64,000 nt of DNA from Tipula vernalis (GCA_958295665.1 OY282560.1:146932091-146996090); one strand, 5' to 3'; positions 46,600 through 59,291 are shown, counted from the stretch's first letter. Program-made: numbers and translations. The notes: a model not told the origin generated them from the letters alone.

Positions 46600-49337
46600 G
46601 TTGCTGCATACAGCGTTCTTAAGCGGTAAATTAGAGAGAAATATACTCGCCGATTGGCTTTGTGAAAGAATTTGTAGAACTGCTTTGTAGATGTGCCCGT
46701 AAAGTACGATTACTACGATTTTTTATACTGCAGCGTATTAGAAGAATTGGACAAAAATTCGTTTTCCAAGAAGTATACATCCAATTTATAAACAAGGTTT
46801 TAACCAATATAAAATACCGAACTAACTATATATGTTACCGAACTAACTCCAATGTCAACTCCTAATAGGCGAAGTGCCCAATGCAGAAAAAAGAAATAGG
46901 TTCATCGACGCACTTAATTTATTAGAAATGTGAATACCGCGAGTGGTGTGTTTTGGTACATTTAAATCAACCCAAAATATCTAATATTAAGGACGTAGAC
47001 AAAATTTTGTATGAGATAGGCAAAACCTCTCAAATTTGTCAAAATGTCAAATTTATTACGTTTAAGTTGTAATTTTGTTGTAGAACACTTTCCAAATCAA
47101 CCTGCCGGGTATAATATAACTTGTAATATTTATATAATTTCAATCACGATTTCAAAACCATAGATTAAGGTGGACATAGACAAAAATATTTCTAATCCGA
47201 CGATATCAACTATAAACGTTTTATAATTATATTTTCCAATTAATAAAATATCCATATAATAAATAAATCTGTTTCACGTTAATAGTCACACTTTCCAATC
47301 GTTGCCAAACACATTAAAACCACATCTCCTCTTCCGCTGTCAATCAATCACATCCATAAAATCAATAAATCATTTTGCATCACAAATAAAACTTTTCAAA
47401 ATTACCATACCACTTTGTATACGATTAATTTGGCTGCGTTAACTAAAATAAATTGTCGCACAGCATTAAACCATTCCAGCGAGCAAAGCAGACTGCATTT
47501 ACGCTTATATCACCCCAAAATCCAAATCGTGACTCGACATATTATGTGGTTGCCACACATTTTTTTTTTTTTTTTGTTGTAAATTTGTCGTGCCGCATGA
47601 CAATATACTTGTTGCTCTCCGCTTGTTAAATATAATAAAAAGCGCCTTTCAATATTAATTTTAATTTCCAATTGATCTCACAAGGTATTTAGTTTTGCAT
47701 AAAAACCATTTAAGACAATTTTTGGTGTAAAAAGATAACGAAAACGTAGCATGAAAGAAAATTTAAAAAAAAAAAATTAATCTTTGTGTTCGAACGTAAA
47801 TTTAAGATGACGACAAGAAGAAGTATATAGGTATGTAAGTGTAAATGGGAACTTATGAAAAAAAAAAAAAAAAAAATATGTAAAATTGGATTCCTAATCA
47901 GTGTAAATTGTTAGAGTCTATAATTATTGTCAATGTCATAGAGAATTTGAAATATGATTAGATAAGTAGAATCCATTTAAATGGGGCTTATACATTACAC
48001 AATATAAGGTGATGCATGCAGAATATACGAGTAATGGAGCTATCGTGAGAAAATTCAAAAAACTATCGCGCACACATCAACAGTAATTTCGATGGAATGT
48101 CACTAATTCTAATTTATATATTTACATTATCTCGATCAACGTCTTCCCAATTGTATATATTGATCTATTTGATTAGCATTAGAATAGAATAGAATGGATA
48201 TGGAAGAAGAAATATACCGAACATACTTACATATATGTATATGAAGAACAAAAAAATGTAGAATACAATTGCTCGTATGTATGTTTAAATAATGAGGATG
48301 GAAATTTAACACTTTACTGTGTGCGCGAGAACGAATAGTAAATTGAATAAGGTAGTAAAGTAAAGTGTTTTTGTTCTTCATTGCATTGTGCTTATGTATA
48401 TACGAATATTTGTATTTTCTTTTCGAATTTTACCGTTAAATATCGATTGATTTTTCTCATGAGATTTTCACTATGAAATCATAAAGTCTAATCATTACAA
48501 TTGTTTTATGTCAAATGATATCCTCATGAGAGATGTGGTACATTCCAAATATGATCAATAAATTAATCATGTCAAACTATAAATTATCGTTCTCTGCTGA
48601 TTTTTTTTTTTTTTTAGTTTTTTTTTGCTGTATAAAATTGATCGCGAAATTATACAGATATGAACGGAGAGTTGATGACCATAATCATCACAATAACGCG
48701 TAATAATTTCATTCCTATACCTTTTCGCGGTTTTGTATATTTAGTATAATGTTTAAAAAAAATAAAAAAAATGTTCTAATATGTAAAATAAAACCAAGAA
48801 TTTTTTTTATTATTGGCCGTGATTTTGAAACACAACATATACACATACACAACACACATACTAATTTGTGCAAGGAAAAAACACAAAAATCTGCGTGAGG
48901 TCTCAGCATATCATTATCATGATTATTATCATAAATTTTAGCTTCGGTAATAGAAGTCAGGAGAAGAATATATCGTTAAACTTGTATTTATATAGAATAT
49001 GCAAATGATTTTTGTCGCATGCCAATAAATTTTGAAAACATTGTAGTTTGAGGTTTTTAAATTAGATTTAGCTTAACTCTATATAAGCGCTTCGTTTTGG
49101 TTTATTATTTTTTTATTAGTATAGTTTATAATTCAATAGACAAAAGGAATACATAAACAAATGACCAAAATTAATAGTTGTTAATATCAGAAATTAATGT
49201 GTTATCTAATTAAAAGTTGATGTTAAATAAGACATCAACAAAAAAAAAAGTTGGTTAATCGAGTTTCACTCAGCGATTCAAACACTATTATGGTTTTATC
49301 TCGTTTTACTGTTTTATTGAAGATTCGGCTTACGGTT
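46600..49337. other. AT-rich region with few recognisable elements
   Basis: No transposon protein was read. It contains T tracts at 47562-47576 and 48600-48615, an A tract at 47858-47876 and simple-sequence stretches. 47280-47560 is less monotonous and CA-rich, and could be host non-coding DNA. The short frames have no motifs. Confidence 0.4.
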
Positions 49338-49415
49338 TAACATGTTGTTTGATTGATTGATTAATTTAGTAGGCTTGCCTTCCGCAGATGGCCGGTGCCA
49401 CCGTCGACCCTTTTA
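49338..49415 (-). repeat. Repeat 3' end with (AATC)n tail, copy 2
   Basis: On the minus strand: AAAAGGGTCGACGGTGGCAC, GGCCATCTGCGGAAGGCAAG, then an AATCAATCAATCAAAC tail. It shares layout and words with 28753-28848. Confidence 0.45.
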
Positions 49416-49799
49416 CAAATAGCAAATTCGAAGGAAAGGAAAGATTCGTTAGTTTTGACCGAATTGATAATTATCTAGTTAAAGTTCAAAATAAATCAGC
49501 TTGCAGTTAACGAAAAGTAAAAAAGATTCAATCTAAATTATCAAACACTACTTACCAAACATACAAATTTTAAATTTAAGCTCAACTGTATCCTTGAATA
49601 AAATTAAAATATAGCAGCTTCCGTCATTTTCAGACCATCTGCAAAGATTCTCTGAATACAGAAATAACTAAAAATTATGATAAAACTCCAAAAGTAAGAC
49701 GCCCTACAAATAAAATTACGGCCTTTGTATCTAGACCCGATGAGCCAGAAAAAAAATCCCGAAACTTGTTAACTATATCGACGATTGGCTTTTGCAAAA

Positions 49800-50062
49800 C
49801 AATAAAAAGATTAGGAGGCCGATCAAACGGCAGGTGTCGGGTTCGAATCTCGATAGGGGCGGGATGCAAAAGGGATTTTTCATCATCTGATTACGATCGG
49901 TGATGACGATGAACATAACTATGACCCCCTGTTGAGAGTGAAGAAACCATAGGTCGACCCACATTTCATATCAGCACTATAGGTTGGCAAGAAGCAATGC
50001 AATGTGCAGGTGGGTTATACAAAACGGGTCAGAACAGCCTCAGAACAGATTGCATGGATTAA
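49800..50062 (+). mobile_element. tRNA-derived SINE, second copy
   Basis: Same family as 46203-46599, in the opposite orientation. Box B GGTTCGAATCT at 49840-49850, then CGATAGGGGCGGGATGCAAA, GATTACGATCGGTGATGACG and CAGCACTATAGGTTGGCAAG in the same order. The region before box B is diverged, so box A is not clear. The copy ends with an interrupted A-rich stretch near 50060 and lacks about 60 nt of the 3' body present in the other copy. Confidence 0.85.
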
Positions 50063-50675
50063 AACCAAAACCTCCGCGAACGATATTTTTCCCACAAACA
50101 TAGACCGAACCATTAACATTTTACAATGATTTTGAGCAAGGTCTTTAACAAATGTCACGGGCATTCTTAAATTTGGAGACTACTTCCCAATATTGTAATT
50201 GATCATTACAATATAAATTTTCTTCACAGACTCACAATTAATGTTCAACTATTTAGAACTGAAACTCGCTTCGAGCTTCAACAATTAGATCCAGTTACAT
50301 ATTTCTAGTATACTGTTGAAAATCCTTTAAAATTCTCCGTTCAGAGAGCATCCACAATATACAAAATTTCTTTTCTCAATAATTGTACCATTTGTTCAGA
50401 TCACAGCATTATGTGAGCCATGTGAGAATTGGCTGATACACTTCTTTACACAGTGCTTCAGTCTGGATGGAGCCTCGCTGCTGAGGGTCAATCAAAAATA
50501 TTAGAAAAAATTAAACACAAACCATAATACAAAATTAAAATTAATGTCAATTATTTTTTGTGACCGATATCTCACCCCTTGTCCCATAGCATTTTATTTT
50601 CTATTTCTTCTACTGCCTATCTCCGCAAACTCTTTCGTTCTATAGAAATTTGCCATTAAAATTTATATACGACCT
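50063..50675. other. AT-rich spacer
   Basis: No coding or repeat feature recognised between the SINE and the Harbinger-like element. Confidence 0.4.
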
Positions 50676-50898
50676 TTAGGCCCGTATTTTTAAACAAGGA
50701 TACATTGACGGATTTATCCACAGTTTTCGGAAATCCACTGATTTAGCCGCGGTTACTTTTGGTAATTTTAAACGTAGATAGATCCGTGGATTTTTTGTGT
50801 CGTAATTTTCAACGAAGCTAAAATCGGCGATTTTCGAAATCAATTTTCGAATTAATAACTGCTTGCTGGGATATTAGGCAATTTTTGTTTGTTTTCTA

Positions 50899-51084
50899 AT
50901 GTCGTGTCCGATTGATTGTTTGCCCCTCTATGGAAAAGCAATACCAATTTCGGCGTCAATCGAACAGGAACAACTCATTGCTCTTTTATATTTGTGGGTT
51001 ACCTGTCAAAATATAAGAAACAAGAAAATTGCAAATATAAAATCTAAAAAATTCGTTTTCGAAGCAAAGTTGAGATTAATTTAA
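50899..51084 (+). other. Short open frame inside the Harbinger-like element
   Basis: 61 codons beginning MSCPIDCLPLYGK. No domain recognised. Harbinger elements often carry a second, Myb-like gene, but I see no Myb tryptophan pattern here, so I do not call it coding. Confidence 0.15.
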
Positions 51085-51178
51085 TGATTTTTCTAAATAA
51101 ACAATGACTATAATAAGTTTTCAAACTGAAAACGGCACCCAATCAGCCAAATAACAGAACCAGAATAAACCTACGGAT

Positions 51179-52983
51179 CAGTGGCGAAACTATAAATCAC
51201 GGGCCTCCCGCCAAATTTTTCTTGGGCCCCAAAAATAATCCTTGTACTTATGAGCAAGTAAAGCTTTTAGATAAAAATGTATTTATTTCTACTGTCGAAC
51301 CTCGCATTATTTAAAAGTATCTGATTTCGTGACTAGACGGAAGAGATTTTCTAAATATATCGATGAAGCATCACAAATTTCGAATATAATTGAAAAATAT
51401 CAAGAATATCGAAATAATCTCAAAAATTTCAAATTTTCAAAGTATATACATATCTTGAATATTCCTGAAAGTTCTCAAATATCGAATTATCCGTAAGTAT
51501 GTAAAACGGAAGAAGATCTTCGCCTATAGGGTGAGGTGTCGAAATTTTGGCATAGTCTCGAAAAATGACTAAATATTGCGATTCAGATTTATGTATATGT
51601 GTAATTCTGCCAATCCTCAAACTCAGAGCTAATCATACACATTATCATACATAATTCGAATAAATTTCGATTAATCCTAGAAATGTCGGAAAACTTAAAA
51701 AATCTAGAATATAACGCAGAACAATCACAGAAAAATTGGAATAATCTCTTTATTTATTGAATCTCGATTGATCTCGAACCATTTCAATAATACCGAAAAA
51801 TCTGGATATTGAATAATTTCGGAAAGCCTCTCAAAATTTAGAAAATCCACGAAAATTTCGAAATATTCCGAAAATTCATGTAAATACTACTAAGCAAAAT
51901 GCTACTAAGCAAGTTATGGCTAAGCTCGACAAAACGACATACAATTAGAATGGAACCCTCAAATAGTATGGGATAATTTGTTAAATATCTCTAAGATTCT
52001 TTAGTAACATCGAACCACACTCGAATAATCTCAAAACATCTCGAATAACGTGACAGTTTCGAAACAAATAATCACCAACTAAGGCTCGAACATCAATAAA
52101 ATTTCATAACCATTGCTAAACTCCAATAATCTTGAGAAATTTTAAAAAATAGAAGGTATGAAAGGTATGAAATCGGGAAGCGACGGAAATTTCCAAAATC
52201 GGGCGAACCCCTCCAAAAACAACCAAAAAAAGAGCACCAGCACTAATTGCAAAATTGCAACGCTAATTGACTATAGAGACTGACTGGCTTGGCTCAAGTA
52301 TCTGTTAATTCCCTTTCTAAAGACAAAAGCACTACTAATGAAGGAAACATGTAATTATTTTCAGTCGCGGTTAGATATTTTTCTAATAAAAAAGTTTCAA
52401 TAATTTCTTCTTGATTTTTATGAACATCAAAATGGTACATCGCAATCTGCTTAGCAGTATTGCTTCCTTTTACAAATCAAATTCAATATTTTCTAATCAA
52501 AACTTGATTTGTAAAATTTTCAATTTGTTTTGCTAAATGCTTAATTTGATTTATAAAAGGTTAAATTTGAAATGCAAAAGGGTTAGACTTGGAGTACAAA
52601 ACGTATCTTACAAATAAATTAACCCAAACACTAAAATCGTTATCCTCTAATGGCGAAAGCTTTGATTTCAAACGAGTTTAGCAAATTGTCTTCTAAATTT
52701 ACATATGTATCTGTCAGAATCTAAAGGCATTTTTATTTCTATAGAGTCATTTGGTTCTAATCGGAATTTTTTCACCGTCAGCAATCGAAAAGAAATTATT
52801 TGTCCTGTCTTAAGAAAATATTTAATAGTAACAGGACACATTTCTTCTTTGGTGGGCTTCTTAATCTGAGCTACAATCAATCTAATCTTGACTTTGAATT
52901 AATATTCAAACGCTCGATAAATCTCGTGAGCCCCAATGGCCCCCCGCAGATGCGGGTGCTGCGGGTACCTAGCTACACCACTG
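51179..52983. mobile_element. hAT-like non-autonomous element nested in the Harbinger element
   Basis: The left end CAGTGGCGAAACTA (51179) and the right end, read inverted, CAGTGGTGTAGCTA (52983) are matching termini of hAT style, followed by G/C-rich subterminal words (GGGCCTCCCGCC on the left; GGGGGGCCATTGGGGC on the inverted right). The flanking octamers CTACGGAT (51171-51178) and CTACAAAC (52984-52991) agree at 5 of 8 positions, and all three differences are transitions, as expected for a decayed 8-bp duplication. The interior has no transposase and is mainly a TTCGAG-type array. Confidence 0.6.
51300..52160. repeat. Degenerate array of AATAATCTCGAA-type words
   Basis: Repeated diverged words such as CGAAATAATCTC, GAATAATCTCAAAAC, TCTCGAACCATTTC and TTTCGAAATATTCC, in the orientation opposite to the array at 13740-14640. 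It is located inside the hAT-like element. Confidence 0.5.
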
Positions 52984-53329
52984 CTACAAACATATTTATG
53001 TAAAAGAGGGGTAAATCTACGGAAAACTCGAGATTAAAACTTGGCCCTCAGAACAACGTTTTTTCTTCAATCGAACAAACTAAAAGCAAAAAAAGCAAAT
53101 TTTTCACCTTCAGAATGCTTTTTTCGGCTCAATCGAAAACGACATAAAAAAATTCTTTCTCCCTTAACTTTTTCCGTACCAGATTACGATATTCATGCTA
53201 TGTACATACGAAACGCAACAAGCCAACATAATCTCGAATTCGCGACAAGCTAGTTTGAGTCTGATGGAGTTAGTCTTTAGTAAATATCGTGGTTCGTGGC
53301 ATTCCTGTACAAGAAATAAATAAAATGGA

Positions 53330-53582
53330 AAGCGAGTGGGGTACGTAATATGCGATGTGTGTCCAAAGGTTCCAGATCTTGTCGGGGGGTGTTGGTCAAA
53401 TAACGAACCCCTTCTTTAGAAAATTGGGATCGGCGCCGAAACTATTCCTTATTGTAAAACACCACGTCTATTCTATCGTGAAATACCTTAGGATGTTTAG
53501 ATCATATCGACAACATTATCTCGTAATTTGATTCACCAGATTCTGATGACGAAGACGAAGACCCATTAAATATATTTTCCAT
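53330..53582 (-). pseudogene. Harbinger transposase, N-terminal fragment
   Basis: Reading down from an ATG at 53582: MENIFNG, then a Ser/Glu run (SSSSSSESGES), then after one in-frame stop KHPKVFHDRIDVVFYNKE, a second stop, and FRRRSQFSKEGVRYLTN (about 53440-53390), which resembles the conserved F-x-R-F-x-L-S-K segment at the start of PIF/Harbinger transposases. It then reads LEPLDTHRIL and fades out. Its position inside matching TIRs with TTA duplications supports the assignment. The DDE core is missing. Confidence 0.6.
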
Positions 53583-54049
53583 TTTTAACTTAAATTTTCA
53601 AAAACTTATTTAAATTTAAATTTGCAATTCATTATCTACAAATATTTAGCCGTATCCACTGTTTTAGCCATCGATATCGAGGTATAAATCCGAGGATACA
53701 ATTTTAATCCAGGTTTGATTCAGTGGATTTATCTTCGTTTTAAAATATGAAATAGGGGATAAATTCACTGATTTATTACTATCCTTGTTTAAAATTACGG
53801 GCCTTAATATCAAGAAGTAATATCTTTAAAGGTAATTTTATTAAAGCAATTCAGAAACAATATATCGATCAACATGTCGTTGAAATTTCAATTACATTTC
53901 AAAGCTTACTAGATACATTTTGTTTTTAAATGAAGACGACGATGAAAGTGTTTTAGGTAAATTTAGAAATTTTAATTCTGTGTTACAAGGTTTCCTATTC
54001 ATTTTATCTTAAAGGCACCTATAGAAGAACTGTTAGAATTTAGAAGATG

Positions 54050-55400
54050 TCCTAACCGTAGAGAAGTATTTATTCAAAAATTATGATATCACCTGGATGG
54101 AGATTAGGAGAAAATGTGAATTAATAAATAACTGGAAATGGGTGGGTGAAAGAGATGAATGAGATTCTTGGAAATTTTTTTTTTAAATCAAAGCCAGTTG
54201 GATAATGAAATTGAACGGATAAATAGAGTGTGTACCAAAATTGTGGATACGAGACAGATTAATGTGAATGGTTGGTGGAACAATGAAGTTCAATTCTGGT
54301 ATGAAAGGAAGCGACTAGTGAGAATAAGATTATGTATGGTAAATTCAATGGAAAATTGAAAAAGGCTATTCGCCGAGAGAAAAGTAAAAATTGGCGGGAA
54401 TATGTGTCCCAAATGACACATAGCACCACAACTAAGGATGTATGGAGTTTATTTAATAGGATGGTAAACATATTAATGTGAGCAATGTGGTATGTGAGAA
54501 CAAAAAAAAGGTGAAGAAGAATTTATAAGAATGGTATTAAATGTAAGCAATGATTTAAATATAATAATAAACGAAGTTGAAAGAATGGATTGTAAGTGTG
54601 AATGGGGAGAGTTCCTAAGAGTGTTAGACACATTGAAATCTACCACTTCGGTTGTTGAGTGACTCAGCAGAATATAACTTGCTTGAGATACTCAACAAAG
54701 TGTGGATGGAATCAAAAATACTGGAGAAATGGAAAGAGAGCAGAGTGGTTCCCATCCCTAAACGGGATAGAGATCTAAATATCACAACAAATTATCGAGG
54801 TATTTGTAAGTTGAATTTTTTATACAAATTTTAAATGGAATGATGAAAGAACGATTGAAAGATTTTGTGAATGAAAATAATTTGTTGGCATCGTCAACAT
54901 TTGGATTTCGAAAGAATCATTCTGAAATTCTCTGGAATTTTGGATTTTCACGGAAAGTATGTATATAGTTAAAAGATTTTGTGACTGAGCGAAAAATGAT
55001 TTTGAACGGAAGTGGTTTTAGGTTAGAGGGAATTGCGAATATGGGACTTCCGGACTTCCGCAATGAAATAAAATATCTCCAGCTCTGTTCAACCTATATA
55101 CCAGCGAGATACACAGCATCAATGCAGACAATAAAATCATTCTGCAATTTGCGGACGATTTTGTAGTGTCAATAATGAGAAGTGAATTTAACGAGAAAAG
55201 TCTAACGAAGGGAGTGAAGTAATGAGCGCTCCGTGGTACTTCTTTGTATACGGAGCTCAAAGGAGATACGCGAATGTTGCGAACGGTGAATTTGGCGGAA
55301 TCAGGCTGAACCACGGAAACTGGAAGGAATGCTTATGGCACCGTCATTTGAGTGAGGACAAAGATTGTGAGTTGTTCTTGAATTATCCGGATTTTCTTTA
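54050..55400 (+). pseudogene. Heavily decayed LINE reverse transcriptase
   Basis: Scattered frames of a non-LTR retrotransposon pol. 54270-54440 gives GWWNNEVQFWYERKRLVRIR and KNWREYVSQMTHSTTTKDVW, the segment before the RT. 54650-54790 has LEILNKVWMESKILEKWKES and RVVPIPKRDRDLNITTNYRG. 54880-54925 has NLLASSTFGFRKNHS. Around 54985-55165 frames read VTERKMILNGSGFRLEG, a damaged GLPQG block, LFNLYTSEIHSINADNKI, and QFADDFVVSIM with the catalytic ADD at about 55150. The last frame to about 55400 (LNHGNWKECLWHRHL) may be the C-terminus. It has very many stops and shifts and is clearly older than the other LINEs. Clade uncertain. Confidence 0.75.
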
Positions 55401-57779
55401 AAGATTAAGAATTATAGTGGTTTAATTTAATTGTAAATTAAATGTGTAACTCGAAATTTATAAATTTGGATTTTTGGCAGTAGGTATGGCAACCTAAAAA
55501 AACTCTCGTGTTTGAGAAAATTTGTTTGGCAGTTTTCTCTTCCACGGCAATCCCCTGTATTCTAGACTCGAATGGACCTAAAATCTATCTTTATACGAAA
55601 TTTCGTCCAAAATTGTCAATATTTGTGAGAACGGGAGGTAAAACAAAAATAATAAAAATTTATCACCGGAAGGACCGAAAAATTCGTTATGTAAAATTCG
55701 GTCAGGAGACTTTAGCTTAAAACTTAAAATGCTGAAAAGTTACAGTTATATAAAATTTCATTCTAAACTTAAGTAGGATTTCTGTTAGAGGAATATGCAT
55801 AAAATTAAATTTAGATTTATTTTAGTATCGACATTTAAAATTTTATTAACTTTGCCCCAGTAAAGACTGACTTGAATAAATTAAATAATGTAATAACACT
55901 TTATTTCACTTTTTCTTGGTTCAACATCGAAAATAGAGCGTAGGGTGCACTCGTGCACTATTGGACAACCTGTATTTCCTACTAAATAGATCGAACTCGA
56001 CACCATCGCATAGTAAAAACTAAAAGTTTGTTCAGGAATACCAACAAAATCGTTGGAAATTCTCTGATCCAAGAGATTCTTCAACAATACTATAATAAAT
56101 TAGTATAAATCTTTACGTATGTTCTCTCTCACCTACCAGGTTCTTAAAAAATGCTAATCCATTTAAATGGTTCTGAAATTCCAATATTATACTTACCTAA
56201 TTAATATCTTTAACACACGCACACACACAAACGCACCAATCAAAAAATACATTGTGTGTAACGACAGTCACCACCATTGTGTGTAACGACAGTCTCCTAC
56301 AAATCCAATATATCTATAATAATTAAACATATTAACTGTTTTCACAACCACTTTTTAAGGAGTATATAGTTCCCTATATTTTGAACAGGATTAATCCCGT
56401 TCAATAATCACATTTTTTACATTGACTACTTTACTACATCACATTAAATGAAAAGTATTTATACTATCTACCTACTAGCTATACTAACAAAATTAAATTG
56501 AAATTTCATTTACAGAGAAAGACAAAACACGTCTTTCTCCGTTGGAATCGCTTAGTTTACGAGTCACATTAAAGTGTAATAACTGGAAACGTCAGTTTTC
56601 TTTTGCAATCCAATTTTATACGTTATTCTTGGTTTAATGAAATAAAAAACACGAGTAGGTCCATTTCTCGCGACCACGGTGTGAGAAAATGTCTTATCAG
56701 CGCATGCTTTTTGATTTTTTATGCTGCTTAAACTGTACGGCGGGTGAATTCTTGGCGACATAAATAAAGTCAAAGGGTAAATATAAATATCCCAAGTATT
56801 GGTTAATATGGAAAAATAATCACAAAACACAAAACTTACTTTCGGTACCACAATAGGATGGTTATTAAACAAAATTCATAACATCTTACCTCTCACGTTA
56901 TGATAAAAACAAAAAATTACAAAAATCGACTTATTTTAAATAAATCCAAAGCCTACTACTAACAATACACTAGATAACAACAAGGTGCATTTTTCGAACT
57001 ACAAGCCAATATTTTAACAATTTTCAATTTCAAACCTTTTAGTTGAAATCTCTATTGATTTCGGAGTTCAACCATATTGAAATTTAAATTCAATTTTGAG
57101 ATGTTAAAACCAGGTGAAGGTATTTCGGATTAAATTCAAAATAACTGATTCTTGGTGAGCGTACCTAGCCGATGTTATCATCGATTAGCTTAACACATAT
57201 TTTGAGAGTTGTATGTGTCTTATGATCGCATTGCTTAAGCGGTAGCCATGTGAGATGGTATCTTTATACCAACTCTCAAGAGCTTGTTAAAGGTAACGCT
57301 ATTTTTTAAAATCGTGATAGCATACAATAATGACAATGGCCATTGAGAAACATTACCTTATCTATGTTTCGTGATCTCGTATCTTTCGGACTTTTGATCA
57401 TGTTTCATCACCCCCACCTCCATATATTCGAACTAAATTATGAAATAATTTGTACGTCTTATATCTCAAACCTTAAAATTGATTCACGAAGTGGGCTAGT
57501 TTTATTTATTTCCGAGCTTCAACCACTCAAATCACTCAAATGAATCATAAAAACGTAATTTGATGGGTCTAGAGGCTCGAAAATTAAGACCTGGGTAAAA
57601 ACTCGACTTCGTGAATAAAGCTCAAGCATTCGTTTGATAAATTTAAAAAAAAAAATGGTAATGAATGCAGTCACTTTTAGTCACAACCACACAGCAAATT
57701 TTCTCAAAAACATTTGAAAAGACATTCTCCAGAATATGCGGCCAATCCATGATGTGGAATTATCATGTTTACGATACAG
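55401..57779. other. AT-rich region, nothing coding recognised
   Basis: Frames at 55508-55720 (+) and 56564-56872 (-) have no recognisable domain. Contains a short CA-rich stretch at 56214-56232 and the two-copy direct repeat listed separately. Confidence 0.4.
56250..56294. repeat. Two-copy 20-bp direct repeat
   Basis: CATTGTGTGTAACGACAGTC occurs at 56250-56269 and again, identical, at 56275-56294, separated by 5 bp. Confidence 0.9.
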
Positions 57780-58760
57780 CTATAAATTCGAACAATTTCG
57801 AATATTAGAAAATTGGACATCTTTTGCATCATGCGATTAACAGAGTGCGACTGATTAATCTCGAAAATGTCAAAAAAAATTCAACAATAATCTTCAAAAT
57901 ATCGGATAATGTGGAAACCAAGCAGTTAAATGTCGTTGAAATTCGCAATATGGATTAATCCAAAATTATTTCGACGATTTCGGAAAACTTTAAATTTTCT
58001 AGAAAAAGATCATCTAGCTAGCTATAACGCAACATCTTCCAAACTTATTCTAAATGTATCTTGGAATAAATAAAAACAAAATTCTCGATAAATCACGAAT
58101 TGTATAACACAATTTAACTCCTAAAATTGTTACAAATTTCTAGGAATACCTCAGCACGAGTAATCCGATATTAAAATTCTTCAATAATCTCAATATTCAC
58201 AAATATTTCGAAAAATCAAGAAAAGTTGGATACAATTAAATCCCTAGAAAAGCCAAGCGTCGCAAATCGTCGAGTAATCTCGTAAATATAACAACGACTA
58301 TAATTTCGAATAATTTCGTTAACATCGAAGGCAAATGCCACACTGTTTAAATCGAGAAATCTAGACAAATTCCAAAATCTTGATTACAAGGATCTCTTCT
58401 CTGTAAGATAATTTAACAACCATGGTGGCTTACTCATAAATCAAATCCAAGCTTAACTCGAATAATACTGGAAATCTCTAAAATCTCGAATATTATCGAA
58501 GCCTATAAATTGTCGAATCTCGATATATCACTTACACTGTAACTAATATCTAAGCGATATAAGCGAATAACTCGAAATCGGAAAACTCGCCCTGAAAGAG
58601 TTTCCGAAAAAATAACTGGAAAACCTCAAATAATCTCGGATATATTGGATAAGGTTTATACAATGTCAAATAATTGCTAACCAAATTAAAGCTTTTCAAA
58701 CGAGCATACAGATCTATCTAGTTATTCGAAAAATCTCATTCTCATTATTCTCAAAAATTT
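57780..58760. repeat. Degenerate array of AATCTCGAA-type words
   Basis: Words such as TAATCTCGAAAATG, AACTCGAATAAT, ATCTCGAATATT and TTTCGAATAATTTCG recur over about 1 kb in the same orientation as the 51300-52160 array. No coding sequence. Confidence 0.5.
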
Positions 58761-59291
58761 AACTTTCTTATAGGTATTAAATTAATATAACTTTAAATAA
58801 AAATGTATAAAATCACCCAAACTCGAAAACTGAGAGGCCGGGGGTAAATTGTTCATAAGTATTATATATGAATTGCAACAAAACGGTTCTCGAAAGTAAG
58901 TGGGCAACTTAAACTCGAAATTTCGCGAGATACATAATCAACAGAAAGAGGTAACTCTTTAACAGGTAATATTGAAATGGGTAAAATAAAAGTTACTGTG
59001 CAAAGGAAGTCGGCTGCCAATTTGCTTGCAGATTCTAACTCGTTCGGGACATTTTTTTTAATCGATTAAAGTCGGTTAATAATGGAATGATTAACTCAAA
59101 AGTTTAGATTAATCATGTAACCTGAATAAAAAGTGAGATTACGTGAAAATTCGTTAAAGTAAAGCTTGCTTTTGCGAATTTTCACAATTTTTGGGTTTTT
59201 TGTTATAAAATATCGAAAAGGTACAACGGTAAAGTAAGCTTTGCTTTTTACGGATTTTCCTGCTTCAACAACGCTTTCTTTACTTAATAAC
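58761..59291. other. AT-rich spacer with hairpins
   Basis: Includes the imperfect hairpin GTGAAAATTCG ... CGAATTTTCAC at about 59155-59187 and a second near 59231-59253 (GTAAAGTAAGCTTTGC...). It may be downstream sequence of the BEL/Pao relic, but no RNase H or integrase motif was read. Confidence 0.4.

Larger units (their letters stand above)
50679..53804. mobile_element. PIF/Harbinger-like DNA transposon, 3.1 kb, with nested insertion
   Basis: Terminal inverted repeats: GGCCCGTATTTTTAAACAAG at 50679 and, inverted, GGCCCGTAATTTTAAACAAG ending at 53804; 23 of the first 24 positions agree. The exact trinucleotide TTA flanks both ends (50676-50678 and 53805-53807), the target duplication expected for PIF/Harbinger. 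Further inward, words such as GGATTTATCC and TCCACTGATTTA recur near both ends. The interior contains the start of a transposase on the minus strand and an hAT-like element of 1.8 kb. Most of the transposase is gone. Confidence 0.85.

Noticed and set aside
56250..56294. CRISPR-like direct repeats
   Set aside because: Only two copies with a 5-bp gap, in an animal-type genome; a simple duplication.
56564..56872. 102-codon minus-strand frame
   Set aside because: No recognisable domain and no conservation evidence available; length is possible by chance in 64 kb.
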